Virus record (IMG/VR): IMGVR_UViG_3300046314_000558
Location: 1 to 64,000 of that record
DNA from: a virus
DNA length: 64,000 nt
Reading direction: 5' to 3' (one strand)
Shown here: positions 1 through 6,913 of the stretch, piece by piece
Numbering within the stretch: the first letter of the stretch is position 1
Layout of the letters: each line of letters opens with the position of its first letter
The notes under the pieces: model-generated
Told to the model about the DNA's origin: nothing
Seen by the model: only the letters and a program-made list of their open reading frames with translations
Databases searched by the model: none
Translations under genes and position numbers: made by a program

Positions 1-153
1 GGGTGGACGGGGACGATTGTGCTGTGGTATGGCACCGAAAAGGTTGTTGGTTTTTCCTCATATAGGCCGCGTGTGGGTGGGCGCACTGGCATTTGTGAAA
101 ATAAAGGTCTACTAACCGCCCCCGTCTTGCAAACAAAAGTATACATAGGGTAA
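1..153 (+). CDS. C-terminal end of a protein, 5' part outside the window
   Basis: Frame 1 is open from the first base to a TAA at 151-153, giving about 50 residues with a plausible composition (Trp, Tyr, Gly-rich). No family is recognised. The last codons overlap a stretch resembling the hairpin sequence of the repeated intergenic elements downstream, so the tail may be extended by repeat sequence. It could also be a chance open frame. Confidence 0.4.
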   Translation, partial: GWTGTIVLWYGTEKVVGFSSYRPRVGGRTGICENKGLLTAPVLQTKVYIG

Positions 154-180
154 ACACCTAGAAAATAATTCTAAAACTTG

Positions 181-208
181 TTGACCGTGCGGGAATCTGT
201 GATATAAT
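181..208 (+). promoter_or_regulatory. sigma70-like promoter
   Basis: TTGACC (181-186), 16 bp spacer, TATAAT (203-208), placed just before the ATG at 215. Confidence 0.75.
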
Positions 209-214
209 AAACCC

Positions 215-379
215 ATGACAACGAAACAACAAGCCATTGACGCAATCATGGCACATGACCCAAAAGCATACGGCATTGTTCAACATGACGAGAAAAATTT
301 TTCTGCACGCATTGGCTATTGCATTGCTTATTATGTTATAATTGACGGACAGATTAAAGGAGATGTATGGTATGAGTAA
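215..379 (+). CDS. small hypothetical protein, 54 aa
   Basis: ATG lies 7 nt after a TATAAT box, so the leader is very short or absent. The product is 54 aa with no recognised domain. Its last codons overlap the next gene (ATG at 372), which suggests translational coupling. Function unknown. Confidence 0.6.
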   Translation: MTTKQQAIDAIMAHDPKAYGIVQHDEKNFSARIGYCIAYYVIIDGQIKGDVWYE

Positions 380-464
380 ACGAGAATTTTTTGATGCGCT
401 TGGTTTTGCCGCTTGCATTGCCTTGCCTTTTGTGTTATACTTTGCTTTTGTAATGAAACCCTGA
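372..464 (+). CDS. small membrane protein, 30 aa
   Basis: A 30-residue ORF overlaps the previous gene by 8 nt and is preceded by an AAGGAGA-like site inside that gene. Residues about 10-27 form one hydrophobic helix, so a single-pass inner-membrane peptide is likely. Function unknown. Confidence 0.5.
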   Translation: MSKREFFDALGFAACIALPFVLYFAFVMKP

Positions 465-480
465 TTAACTGGAGAAATTG

Positions 481-804
481 ATGACTACCAAGACTGTGAA
501 CTATACCCCTGAGCAAACTGCTCAGATTGTGGCTGACTATCAAGCCGGTGCAACTGTTGAGGCCATTGCTGAAGCATTGGGCAAAACTGTGCGCTCTGTT
601 GTTGCCAAGCTCTCACGCGAGAAGGTTTACAAGGCTAAAACTTATGTTTCTAAAACTGGCGAAGCTGTTGTAAAAAAGGATACTGTTGCTGACTACATTG
701 GCGAGGCATTGGGCTTGGCTGAGGCTGATACGGAATCGCTAACCAAGGCTAACAAAAACGCACTGAAGGCGATCGCTGATTTCATTAAGGCTGAAAAGAC
801 CTGA
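481..804 (+). CDS. small HTH DNA-binding protein, paralog 1
   Basis: About 107 aa. The N-terminal half carries a helix-turn-helix-like module, pattern YTPEQ...Y.AG.TVEAIAEALGKT, followed by VRSVVAKLSREKVY; the C-terminal half is a short helical tail. Start chosen at ATG 481 after the Shine-Dalgarno GGAGA at 471-475. At least five more copies of this module occur in the window (4327, 6539, 8238 minus, 20601, 32673) plus a multi-repeat form at 35805. By family resemblance these are sequence-recognising or nucleoid-type phage proteins; their targets are unknown. Confidence 0.85.
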   Translation: MTTKTVNYTPEQTAQIVADYQAGATVEAIAEALGKTVRSVVAKLSREKVYKAKTYVSKTGEAVVKKDTVADYIGEALGLAEADTESLTKANKNALKAIADFIKAEKT

Positions 805-812
805 TTGATTGT

Positions 813-838
813 AGGGGCTTTGTGCCCCTGCTTTTTTG
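813..838 (+). terminator. rho-independent terminator
   Basis: Stem AGGGGC (813-818) with GCCCCT (824-829) followed by a T run, directly after the stop of the HTH gene. Confidence 0.8.
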
Positions 839-853
839 TGATATAATACACTC

Positions 854-991
854 ATGAACACAACACTTCAAAAACTCTACGCGGCCTGGTCACTGTCTGG
901 TGACTACTATGATGCAATAATGGACGGTATGCCCAACTGGGTTACTGATGACACTATTGATGACTGGTTTTATTCACAATTAGGAATGTAA
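854..991 (+). CDS. small acidic hypothetical protein, 45 aa
   Basis: ATG at 854 sits 7 nt after a TATAAT box (842-847), as for the gene at 215. The product is 45 aa, acidic and rich in Tyr/Trp/Asp. It is followed 1 nt later by the next ATG. No recognised domain. Confidence 0.55.
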   Translation: MNTTLQKLYAAWSLSGDYYDAIMDGMPNWVTDDTIDDWFYSQLGM

Positions 992-992
992 A

Positions 993-1163
993 ATGAGAAT
1001 TAATCCGGACGGAACAGTAAATATTAACTTACGAGAATTAGCCGATATTATCTCAGGACTTGCCTTAGAGGGATTATTAGAGTTGCCTGATAATCTAATG
1101 CAAAAAGCAGATAACGGACAATTATCTGTGATAATTGAAAATAAAGAGATTTGTATTTATTAA
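993..1163 (+). CDS. hypothetical protein, 56 aa
   Basis: ORF begins 1 nt after the previous stop, so it is coupled to it. It encodes a 56-aa mixed alpha/beta protein with no recognised family. It ends just before the first repeated intergenic element. Confidence 0.55.
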   Translation: MRINPDGTVNINLRELADIISGLALEGLLELPDNLMQKADNGQLSVIIENKEICIY

Positions 1164-1170
1164 TACCTGA

Positions 1171-1245
1171 GTTTGCAAACCAAAATGAGTACTTTGGTTT
1201 GCGGGCGCGCCAATATTATACCACATAATATTGGGGCGTGTCAAT
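1171..1245 (-). promoter_or_regulatory. repeated intergenic element R1: minus-strand promoter plus hairpin
   Basis: Read on the minus strand: TTGACA (1244-1239), 18 bp, TATAAT (1220-1215), then GGCGCGCC and a hairpin with 10-bp arms GCAAACCAAA / TTTGGTTTGC (1175-1184 / 1193-1202). A second inverted repeat (1210-1219 / 1225-1234) overlaps the -10 and spacer like an operator. Related elements lie at 2047-2121, 4067-4151 and 5197-5286. Their arms differ by compensating changes. Confidence 0.7.
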
Positions 1246-1312
1246 GGTTTGGTGATTGATTTTTTCAATCGGGGCGATAGATAAATACAATCGAAATAAT
1301 TGTGTAAAGCGT

Positions 1313-1341
1313 GGACAATCGGGGAAAATCCGTGTATAATT
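1313..1341 (+). promoter_or_regulatory. sigma70-like promoter
   Basis: TGGACA, 17 bp, TATAAT upstream of the HAD phosphatase gene. Confidence 0.7.
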
Positions 1342-1370
1342 GACACATCAACACAGAACAGAGGTTCAAA

Positions 1371-1847
1371 ATGGCAAAGATTACTAAAGTTAGCATTTAC
1401 GATATGGATGGTACTATCGTTTGCAGTTTGCACAGATACCGCACAATCGTTGACGATTCGGGCGAACGTATCGACTTGGATTACTGGAGACAAAATGAGT
1501 ATCGTGCTATGGATGATTCATTATTGCCATTAGCCGCACAATATCGCCGTGACTTGCAAGACGAAAACTGTTTTGTGATTATTGCCACTGCCCGTGTTTT
1601 GCGTGATGCTGATAATACATTTATTCGTGATGTATTGGGCGAACCTGATTATATTATTTCACGTTGCGATGGTGATACCACATCAGGCGGTAAATTGAAA
1701 ATTACCGGATTAACTAAGTTTTTTAATCTCAAGCCTTTTCAAAATGCTGAATTTACATTTTATGAAGATAATACCACTTATTTAAAAGCGGTTTGTGATC
1801 GCTTTAATATTCGCGGGGTTTATGTTCCGTCAAAACAAGGCCACTAA
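1371..1847 (+). CDS. HAD-superfamily phosphatase
   Basis: 158 aa. The HAD motif I DMDGT is at residues 11-15, with the nucleophile Asp11 and acid/base Asp13. A motif-II-like IIATAR lies near residue 70 and a late acidic FYEDN near 132. This fits a phage HAD hydrolase of the polynucleotide-kinase 3'-phosphatase/nucleotidase type; the substrate cannot be told. SD GAGG precedes the ATG. It has its own promoter and is followed by an inter-gene palindrome. Confidence 0.8.
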   Translation: MAKITKVSIYDMDGTIVCSLHRYRTIVDDSGERIDLDYWRQNEYRAMDDSLLPLAAQYRRDLQDENCFVIIATARVLRDADNTFIRDVLGEPDYIISRCDGDTTSGGKLKITGLTKFFNLKPFQNAEFTFYEDNTTYLKAVCDRFNIRGVYVPSKQGH

Positions 1848-1850
1848 TAT

Positions 1851-1870
1851 ATAATCCCCTAGGGGATTAT
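1851..1870 (+). other. perfect palindrome between genes
   Basis: ATAATCCCCT followed directly by AGGGGATTAT. It sits between a stop codon and the next Shine-Dalgarno. A similar intergenic hairpin with a TTCG loop lies at 3594-3612. No T run follows, so RNA processing or a translational role is more likely than termination. Confidence 0.6.
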
Positions 1871-1882
1871 CTGGAGAATAAA

Positions 1883-2038
1883 ATGATTAATCGCATTAAA
1901 TTTTGGCTCAATATGTTATTGATTCCAATATACACTATTGTATTTTTTATTGTTGGGCAGAAACATTTATATAATGAATATAAAGGTGAATTAAAGCTGG
2001 CCATTAATGAAACAAAAAGAAAATACAATATAAAATAA
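1883..2038 (+). CDS. small membrane protein, 51 aa
   Basis: SD GGAGA precedes the ATG by 7 nt. Residues about 8-25 form one strongly hydrophobic segment, followed by a basic Lys-rich tail. It is a likely single-pass inner-membrane protein of unknown role. Confidence 0.6.
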   Translation: MINRIKFWLNMLLIPIYTIVFFIVGQKHLYNEYKGELKLAINETKRKYNIK

Positions 2039-2046
2039 CACTTTTG

Positions 2047-2121
2047 TTTGCAAACCAATTGTAATACTTTGGTTTGCAAAACTGCGCCAAAATTATACCA
2101 CATAATTTTGGCCCGTGTCAA
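2047..2121 (-). promoter_or_regulatory. repeated intergenic element R2: minus-strand promoter plus hairpin
   Basis: Minus strand: TTGACA (2121-2116), 18 bp, TATAAT (2097-2092), then a 12-bp hairpin (2047-2058 / 2069-2080). The operator-like repeat CCAAAATTAT / ATAATTTTGG is at 2087-2096 / 2102-2111. In R1 the same arms read CCAATATTAT / ATAATATTGG, a paired change that keeps complementarity. Confidence 0.7.
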
Positions 2122-2188
2122 GCTTTTTTGTATAACTTATTTTTTGTGTGTGTTTAAAACGCAACATTTTTTGTGGTATAATTCTCAC

Positions 2189-2572
2189 ATGGACAAAAAA
2201 GCACTCTTAACCCACATTCAGCGCGAGACTGTAATGATTTGGGATTCACTTTGCGAAATTTATACACCTTTGGTTCACTACAATGAACCCAAAATAGAAC
2301 TTAACCCTTACATTTGGCGTTGTGCGGGACAATGTTTTCAGGACGAAAACCGTATACAAATGGGTTACAAATTTTTCAAATGGAATACTAACTATTTCAA
2401 TACTATGATGGATGTGATTTTACCTCATGAAATTATACATCAAGCCGATTATAATTTATTCGGTGACTCTGAAAAAATTTGTGGTCACGGTGAAAAATGG
2501 CGTGAAATCATGGTAAACTATGGGCTTGAGCCTAACCCATATCACTCAATGGAGATTCCTAAAAATGCTTAA
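2189..2572 (+). CDS. SprT-like zinc metalloprotease
   Basis: 127 aa. The zinc motif HEIIH is at residues 80-84, followed by GHGEKWREIM about 20 residues later, the usual third-ligand context of SprT/SprT-like domains. In this family the domain cleaves DNA-bound proteins in eukaryotes; the phage role is unknown. ATG 2189 is chosen because TATAAT (2178-2183) lies just upstream. The frame is open further upstream only through repeat sequence. Confidence 0.8.
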   Translation: MDKKALLTHIQRETVMIWDSLCEIYTPLVHYNEPKIELNPYIWRCAGQCFQDENRIQMGYKFFKWNTNYFNTMMDVILPHEIIHQADYNLFGDSEKICGHGEKWREIMVNYGLEPNPYHSMEIPKNA

Positions 2573-2780
2573 CGTCTTGTCTTGGTTTGGTACTTTTGTT
2601 TCAATTTTAGGTTCGTTTGCAGTTGCAAGCGCAATGTTTAAAATTGGTTATGTTTTGTTTACTTTTGGTTCACTCTCTTGGCTTATCGTGGCTTGGGTCA
2701 AGCGTGACAAGGCTTTGGGGGTTTTGAACGGCACATTTTTTGCCGCTAACTTGTTGGGAATTTACAACAACTTTTTTTAA
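2565..2780 (+). CDS. small membrane protein, 71 aa
   Basis: It overlaps the SprT-like gene by 8 nt. Two to three hydrophobic helices (about 4-21, 25-43, 50-68) are separated by a short basic turn. An integral inner-membrane protein; family not recognised. Confidence 0.65.
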   Translation: MLNVLSWFGTFVSILGSFAVASAMFKIGYVLFTFGSLSWLIVAWVKRDKALGVLNGTFFAANLLGIYNNFF

Positions 2781-2888
2781 ATTATTTTCGGGTTTTCTGG
2801 TTTTCCCACAAAAACCCTTGTATAATACATTCATACCGCAAAACGGCGGTATCCGCGAATTCCGGCGGTTCCGGTAATTGGATACAAA

Positions 2889-3587
2889 ATGGCTAAAAAA
2901 CAATTCTTTGCAATTCTTGACACTGAAACCACAATCGAAAATACCGTGGCTGATTTTGCGATTATTATCGTTGACCGACAAGGCAAAATTCACAATCAAT
3001 GCGCGGTTTTGATTAACGGCCATTATAATAATTTTGAATTGTTCCACGACAAAAAAGCCAATGATATTTGGGGATATGCGGGTTTGGAAAAACGCAAAGC
3101 CAATTATGTAAAAATGCTTGATAATGGCACGCGTATGCTTGCATCAGTTAATGCCGTTAATAAATGGATTAATCAAGCCATTGGCAAGTATAATCCAACT
3201 CTTACCGCATATAATCTGGCTTTTGATTTGGACAAATGCCAAAATACTGATATTGACCTTTCAGGTTTTAATTCCAAATTTTGTTTGTGGCAAGCCGCTA
3301 TTGGTAATATCTGCAATAGAAAACAATATCGTGATTTTGTTTTGCAAAATCACCTTTTTAATAAGCCTACAGTTAATCACAATATGACTTTTTCAACTAC
3401 GGCAGAATCAGTTTGTGGTTTTATTGACGGCGAATTTAAAATCGAGCCTCATACTGCCCTAGAAGATGCCCGTGATTTTGAATTACCGATTTTGCAAGCC
3501 ATTGTTAATAAGCGCGACTGGCGCGAGAAAATGACCCCTTATAACTGGAAACAGTTTCAGGTAAAAGATCACTTCAAAGCGGCTTAA
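2889..3587 (+). CDS. DEDD-family 3'-5' exonuclease
   Basis: 232 aa. Exo I motif DTET is at residues 11-14, an Exo II-like YNLAFD near residue 115, and an Exo III-like HTALEDARD near residue 194. This is the RNase H-fold DnaQ-like layout of DEDDh exonucleases. It is a stand-alone enzyme, separate from the exonuclease domain of the polymerase at 39.2 kb. Substrate DNA or RNA is not determinable. It has its own -10 box at 2820-2825. Confidence 0.8.
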   Translation: MAKKQFFAILDTETTIENTVADFAIIIVDRQGKIHNQCAVLINGHYNNFELFHDKKANDIWGYAGLEKRKANYVKMLDNGTRMLASVNAVNKWINQAIGKYNPTLTAYNLAFDLDKCQNTDIDLSGFNSKFCLWQAAIGNICNRKQYRDFVLQNHLFNKPTVNHNMTFSTTAESVCGFIDGEFKIEPHTALEDARDFELPILQAIVNKRDWREKMTPYNWKQFQVKDHFKAA

Positions 3588-3593
3588 TATATA

Positions 3594-3612
3594 ATAACCC
3601 TTCGGGGTTATT
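3594..3612 (+). other. intergenic hairpin with TTCG loop
   Basis: AATAACCC, loop TTCG, GGGTTATT between the exonuclease stop and the next SD. The UUCG tetraloop makes it a very stable RNA hairpin; no T run follows. Confidence 0.6.
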
Positions 3613-3624
3613 CAAAGGATTATC

Positions 3625-3873
3625 ATGGAATATATCGGATGGATTGGCTCAATATTATTGGCATTTTGTGGATTACCTCAAGCGTGGGAATCTTATAAAA
3701 CAAAATCGTCAGACGGATTAACTTGGGGATTTTTGATTATGTGGGGCGTGGGTGAATTATTTACAATTGTTTATATTATCCCAAAATGGCATTGGCCACT
3801 GATATTTAATTATACGGCCAACATTATATTTATTTCAATAATCACGTATTATAAAGTCAGGGGTAAAAAATGA
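3625..3873 (+). CDS. PQ-loop (SemiSWEET-like) membrane protein
   Basis: 82 aa with three predicted membrane helices. The PQ motif in GLPQAW falls at residues 17-22 in helix 1, with the following YKTKSSDGL turn typical of PQ-loop/SemiSWEET half-transporters. In bacteria such proteins dimerise to move small sugars. Substrate and function in a phage are inference. SD AAGGA precedes the ATG; the stop overlaps the next ATG. Confidence 0.75.
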   Translation: MEYIGWIGSILLAFCGLPQAWESYKTKSSDGLTWGFLIMWGVGELFTIVYIIPKWHWPLIFNYTANIIFISIITYYKVRGKK

Positions 3874-4034
3874 AAGAATTAACCATTATAATTGGCGAAT
3901 ATATTGAAGATAATAAAAATCAATACGATATATTAACTGTGACTGATTCTCAGGAATGGGCGGAATATATAATTGAAATATATAATCGTGATTATGACAA
4001 TATACGTCAAGAAAAACATTATCTAAACGCTTAA
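3870..4034 (+). CDS. small acidic hypothetical protein, 54 aa
   Basis: Its ATG overlaps the previous stop (ATGA), so it is translationally coupled to the PQ-loop gene. The 54-aa product is rich in Ile, Tyr, Asp and Glu. No family is recognised. Confidence 0.6.
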   Translation: MKELTIIIGEYIEDNKNQYDILTVTDSQEWAEYIIEIYNRDYDNIRQEKHYLNA

Positions 4035-4035
4035 A

Positions 4036-4062
4036 TAAAAAGCCCCACAAGGGGCTTTTTTG
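4036..4062. terminator. bidirectional terminator
   Basis: AGCCCC (4041-4046), loop ACAA, GGGGCT (4051-4056), with A and T runs on both sides. It ends the + operon and, on the minus strand, would end the short RNA from element R3. Confidence 0.85.
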
Positions 4063-4066
4063 CGTT

Positions 4067-4151
4067 CAGAAACAAAAGTACTCACCACCAAAAATGAGTA
4101 CTTTTGTTTCTGGGCGCGCCGATTTTATCATTAAAATTGTGCCCGTGTCAA
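4067..4151 (-). promoter_or_regulatory. repeated intergenic element R3: minus-strand promoter plus 18-bp hairpin
   Basis: Minus strand: TTGACA (4151-4146), 18 bp, TAAAAT (4127-4122), GGCGCGCC, then a perfect 18-bp hairpin (4067-4084 / 4095-4112, 10-nt loop). The bidirectional terminator at 4036-4062 follows immediately. This is the layout of a self-contained small RNA gene of roughly 80 nt. Confidence 0.7.
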
Positions 4152-4326
4152 GTTTTTGGTAATAACTTATTTTTTGTGTGTGTTTAAAACGCAACACCAC
4201 ATTGTGCTATAATTTAGCCTTAGCAGGGAACGAATCAGCAAAGACCCCACAAAAAATAAGTCTTGCAAGACACCAAAAACCTGCTATAATATAGGCTTCA
4301 ACACACAACACACAAAGGAAACCAAA

Positions 4327-4656
4327 ATGTCTGCATCAAAAGCTGTTAACTATACCCCAGAGCAAACCACCAAAATGGTGGCCGATTATGCGGCTGGCGT
4401 GACCGTGGAAACCATCGCCGAATCACTGGGTAAAACTGTTCGTTCAGTTGTGGCCAAATTGTCACGCGAAAAGGTTTACAAAGCTAAAACCTACGTTTCT
4501 AAAACTGGCGCTCCAGTAGTCAAAAAGGATGCGCACGCAGATGCGATTGGCGCGATTTTGAGCATGACTGAATCGGAAATCGAATCGCTTACAAAAGCCA
4601 ATAAAACCGCATTGGAAAAGATTTTTTCAGCATTGGCAAATTCTAAGCCAATGTGA
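4327..4656 (+). CDS. small HTH DNA-binding protein, paralog 2
   Basis: 109 aa, nearly identical in layout to the protein at 481: YTPEQTTKMVADY, the module AESLGKTVRSVVAKLSREKV, then the linker AKTYVSKTGAPVVKKD and a helical tail. SD AAGGA precedes the ATG. Two -10 boxes lie upstream (about 4209 and 4284), the nearer with TTGCAA 16 bp before it. Confidence 0.85.
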   Translation: MSASKAVNYTPEQTTKMVADYAAGVTVETIAESLGKTVRSVVAKLSREKVYKAKTYVSKTGAPVVKKDAHADAIGAILSMTESEIESLTKANKTALEKIFSALANSKPM

Positions 4657-4697
4657 TATAATGGGGGCTTGCCCCCCAATTTTTCAAGGAAACTAAA

Positions 4698-4949
4698 ATG
4701 CTTTTCAATTTGCCCTCATTTGCTGATAAACCCGTTATTTTAACTTTTTTACAATTGGGAATTAATCCCCAAGATTATAATGGCTGGACGTTTGCTAAAA
4801 TCCGTCCAGAATATATTAATATTGCGGCGGATTATTTTCTTGATATGTTTGGCGATCGTGATTATGAAACATTCCAGCATTATGAATGGGAAATTGATTA
4901 TCTGCAAGGATTAATTAAAATTCCACGTTCTGCTATACTGGGGGATTAA
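4698..4949 (+). CDS. hypothetical protein, 83 aa
   Basis: SD AAGGA and ATG at 4698; a TTGGCA/TATAAT promoter (4633-4662) overlaps the end of the preceding HTH gene. Acidic, rich in Tyr/Phe/Ile. No family recognised. Followed 1 nt later by the next gene. Confidence 0.65.
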   Translation: MLFNLPSFADKPVILTFLQLGINPQDYNGWTFAKIRPEYINIAADYFLDMFGDRDYETFQHYEWEIDYLQGLIKIPRSAILGD

Positions 4950-4950
4950 A

Positions 4951-5151
4951 ATGTCAAAATACCGCATTGTAAAAATGAAATACTGCGATGTCAGCCATAA
5001 GGTTCAAAAAAGGATTTTTGGATTATTTTGGGTTGACACATATTGGCAGTATAAATCAATAAGGGATTGTGAATGGTGGATTAAGGATGAGCTAGAAACT
5101 GCGCGACTTAAAAAAGAAAATCCCCGCGATATTGTTGTGAAAACATATTAA
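4951..5151 (+). CDS. hypothetical protein, 66 aa
   Basis: 66 aa, basic and Trp-rich, with a pattern (KMKYCDVSH...WQYKSIRDCEWWI) suggesting a small beta/alpha fold. Coupled to the gene upstream. No family is recognised. Confidence 0.65.
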   Translation: MSKYRIVKMKYCDVSHKVQKRIFGLFWVDTYWQYKSIRDCEWWIKDELETARLKKENPRDIVVKTY

Positions 5152-5154
5152 TAT

Positions 5155-5182
5155 AAACCCGCTATAATGCGGGTTTATTTTT
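5155..5182. terminator. terminator, probably bidirectional
   Basis: AAACCCGC (5155-5162), loop TATAAT, GCGGGTTT (5169-5176) followed by T run. It ends the + unit and faces the minus-strand RNA of R4. Confidence 0.8.
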
Positions 5183-5196
5183 GGCCAAAATAAAAT

Positions 5197-5286
5197 GTAA
5201 TACTTTTGTTTTCAGATAAAATTGCAAACAAAAGTATTACTTTTTGCTGCGCCAAAATTATAGCATAGAATTTTAGCCCTTGTCAA
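5197..5286 (-). promoter_or_regulatory. repeated intergenic element R4: minus-strand promoter plus hairpin
   Basis: Minus strand: TTGACA (5286-5281), 18 bp, TATAAT (5262-5257), then a 15-bp hairpin (5197-5211 / 5226-5240) and the terminator at 5155-5182. Confidence 0.7.
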
Positions 5287-5399
5287 GGGTTTTTGTAAAT
5301 ATATTTTTTGTGTTGTTTTTTTTTTTTTTGCACCTGGCACGATTCTTGCGCCGCAGGCCAAACGCGAATCATTCTCATTTGCATTCGCAATTGCGTGTA

Positions 5400-5664
5400 T
5401 GCGCATATAATTATATACTTATATAAGCCGTTGCTTATATGTGTACTTTAGTACACATGCGCTTTGCGCCAAAGTGGGTAAGTGGAAAAGCTTGCATAAT
5501 GCGCCAAAGTGGAAAAGCTTTTCAAATGCATATTTGTGGAGCTTCTTGCGCCAATATTATATAGTGGAAAAACTTTGCAAGTCAAGTGCAAAATTTTGCA
5601 CTTGCATAGTGCAAACACAAGTGGTATAATTATTTTAATAAGTGCAAAATTTGGAGTACAAAAA
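5400..5664. other. non-coding, repeat-rich region upstream of the endonuclease gene
   Basis: It holds a minus-strand promoter (TTGACT 5585-5580, 18 bp, TATAAT 5561-5556), two direct copies of GCGCCAAAGTGG (about 5466 and 5502), an inverted repeat TGTACTTTAGTACA, and a 22-bp palindrome at about 5583-5604 centred on AAAATTTT. A + promoter TTGCAT/17 bp/TATAAT ends near 5628. No ORF is supported. Confidence 0.55.
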
Positions 5665-6327
5665 TTGAGAAAATACACACAAGAAGATAAAGAAGTGGTA
5701 AAGCTGTTGCTGGAGCAAGGCATGCCGCCACTAGAAGTAAGTGCAGAAACAGACATACCTGTAGGCACTATTAATGGTTGGAAGGGCAAATGGGGTATAC
5801 GCCACAAAAACTCTTATAAAGACTTGTACAAAGGTACAGTTGGTGAGGTACAGCAACGACTTATAAAAATAATGCAAGAAGCTCCCGAAGTTTGCTACAA
5901 CTACTTTAACAGTGCCAACAGCGGAGTACCTCCAGCAACAACTTACCGTAAATATTTTGGTACCTGGACTGCTGCACTTGAGGCTGCAGGAGTAGTTGCC
6001 AAAGAGGCGGGAGGTGGGCGAAACGTTCAAAAAGAAGATAAGGTTACACTGCTGTACTTGGTAGAATTTGAGGACTTTTACAAAATTGGTATTACTCAGC
6101 AAACAGTAGATCAAAGACTGGGCGGAAGATATCCCGCCTATAAAATATTGTGTACCAAAGAGTTCAACACGTTGGCGGAAGCTAAGCGTGAAGAAGCTAG
6201 GCTGCTTACCGAAGTTAAGCACAAGCAGTACATACCAACAAATTTTCCAGCTGAGGGTCGAGGTTTCACCGAATGCTTTAAGATGACAAAATCCGAATTT
6301 GAAGAATTTTTTCAAAAAATGTTATAA
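5665..6327 (+). CDS. putative homing endonuclease (HTH, HNH-associated repeat, GIY-YIG-like)
   Basis: 220 aa if started at TTG 5665, which has SD TTGGAG and a promoter just upstream; the open frame extends further but through repeats. Residues 1-45 look like an HTH (KLLLEQGMPPLEVSAETDI). About 75-112 match the homing-endonuclease-associated repeat (TYRKYFGTWTAALEAAGV). Residues about 130-215 (LLYLVEFEDFYKIGIT onward) resemble T5orf172/GIY-YIG nucleases. By family it is a selfish DNA-cutting element or a repurposed nuclease. Stand-alone between ordinary genes. Confidence 0.75.
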   Translation: MRKYTQEDKEVVKLLLEQGMPPLEVSAETDIPVGTINGWKGKWGIRHKNSYKDLYKGTVGEVQQRLIKIMQEAPEVCYNYFNSANSGVPPATTYRKYFGTWTAALEAAGVVAKEAGGGRNVQKEDKVTLLYLVEFEDFYKIGITQQTVDQRLGGRYPAYKILCTKEFNTLAEAKREEARLLTEVKHKQYIPTNFPAEGRGFTECFKMTKSEFEEFFQKML

Positions 6328-6354
6328 TACATTATTGATTGAAAGGAATACCAC

Positions 6355-6486
6355 ATGACAACAGCCGATTTTTTCGCAGATTTTGCATACCATCAGTACT
6401 CGGAATTTGTGGACCACGAACTTCGCGAAATGTTCCAATGTACCAACCCTCAAGACGAAAATTTTGATCTTGATGTTCCATTCTGA
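6355..6486 (+). CDS. small acidic hypothetical protein, 43 aa
   Basis: SD GAAAGGA precedes the ATG, and TATAAT overlaps the previous stop (6323-6328). 43 aa, rich in Phe/Asp/Glu. The promoter for the next gene overlaps its 3' end. No family recognised. Confidence 0.55.
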   Translation: MTTADFFADFAYHQYSEFVDHELREMFQCTNPQDENFDLDVPF

Positions 6487-6498
6487 TTCCAGTATAAT
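6470..6498 (+). promoter_or_regulatory. sigma70-like promoter
   Basis: TTGATG, 17 bp, TATAAT (6493-6498), overlapping the end of the upstream ORF and driving the third HTH paralog. Confidence 0.7.
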
Positions 6499-6538
6499 AA
6501 TATCTTAAACAGCGCAGAAACCAAACAAAGGACATATG

Positions 6539-6847
6539 ATGACTAAAGCAACCACTCAAAACTACACCCCTGAGCAAACTACCGAACTCGTCGAAGGCTA
6601 CCAAGCGGGCAAAACCGTGGAACAACTCGCCGAGACCCTGGGCAAAACTGTGCGATCAGTAGTCGCCAAGCTCTCACGCGAAGGCGTGTATCAGGCCAAA
6701 ACCGCAACCCGTGGCGTTGCCCGTGTTAAGAAAGCCGAGCTGGTTGACCAACTTGCCCAAGCATGTGGCGTGGCTCCAGAAGTGTTTGAATCACTGGAAA
6801 AAGCCAACCATGACGTCTTGGAAGCACTGGTGGCCAAGCTGGGCTGA
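6539..6847 (+). CDS. small HTH DNA-binding protein, paralog 3
   Basis: 102 aa. The same module as 481 and 4327 (YTPEQTTELVEGYQAG, LGKTVRSVVAKLSREGVYQAK) with a different Ala-rich helical tail. Two ATGs are possible (6536, 6539); 6539 gives the better spacing from AAAGGA. It is the last coding gene before the structured-RNA block. Confidence 0.85.
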   Translation: MTKATTQNYTPEQTTELVEGYQAGKTVEQLAETLGKTVRSVVAKLSREGVYQAKTATRGVARVKKAELVDQLAQACGVAPEVFESLEKANHDVLEALVAKLG

Positions 6848-6878
6848 TGGTGGCGGTTTGGGGTCAAGAAATTTAATC

Positions 6879-6907
6879 TTGAAACACACAGCCAAATCCA
6901 GTATAAT
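6879..6907 (+). promoter_or_regulatory. consensus-like promoter of the 140-nt RNA
   Basis: TTGAAA (6879-6884), 17 bp, TATAAT (6902-6907). The expected start is near 6914. Confidence 0.8.
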
Positions 6908-6913
6908 ATATAC

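Noticed and set aside
2048-2188. N-terminal extension of the SprT-like gene
   Set aside because: The frame is open upstream, but the extra residues come from repeat element R2, and a promoter -10 box lies just before ATG 2189.
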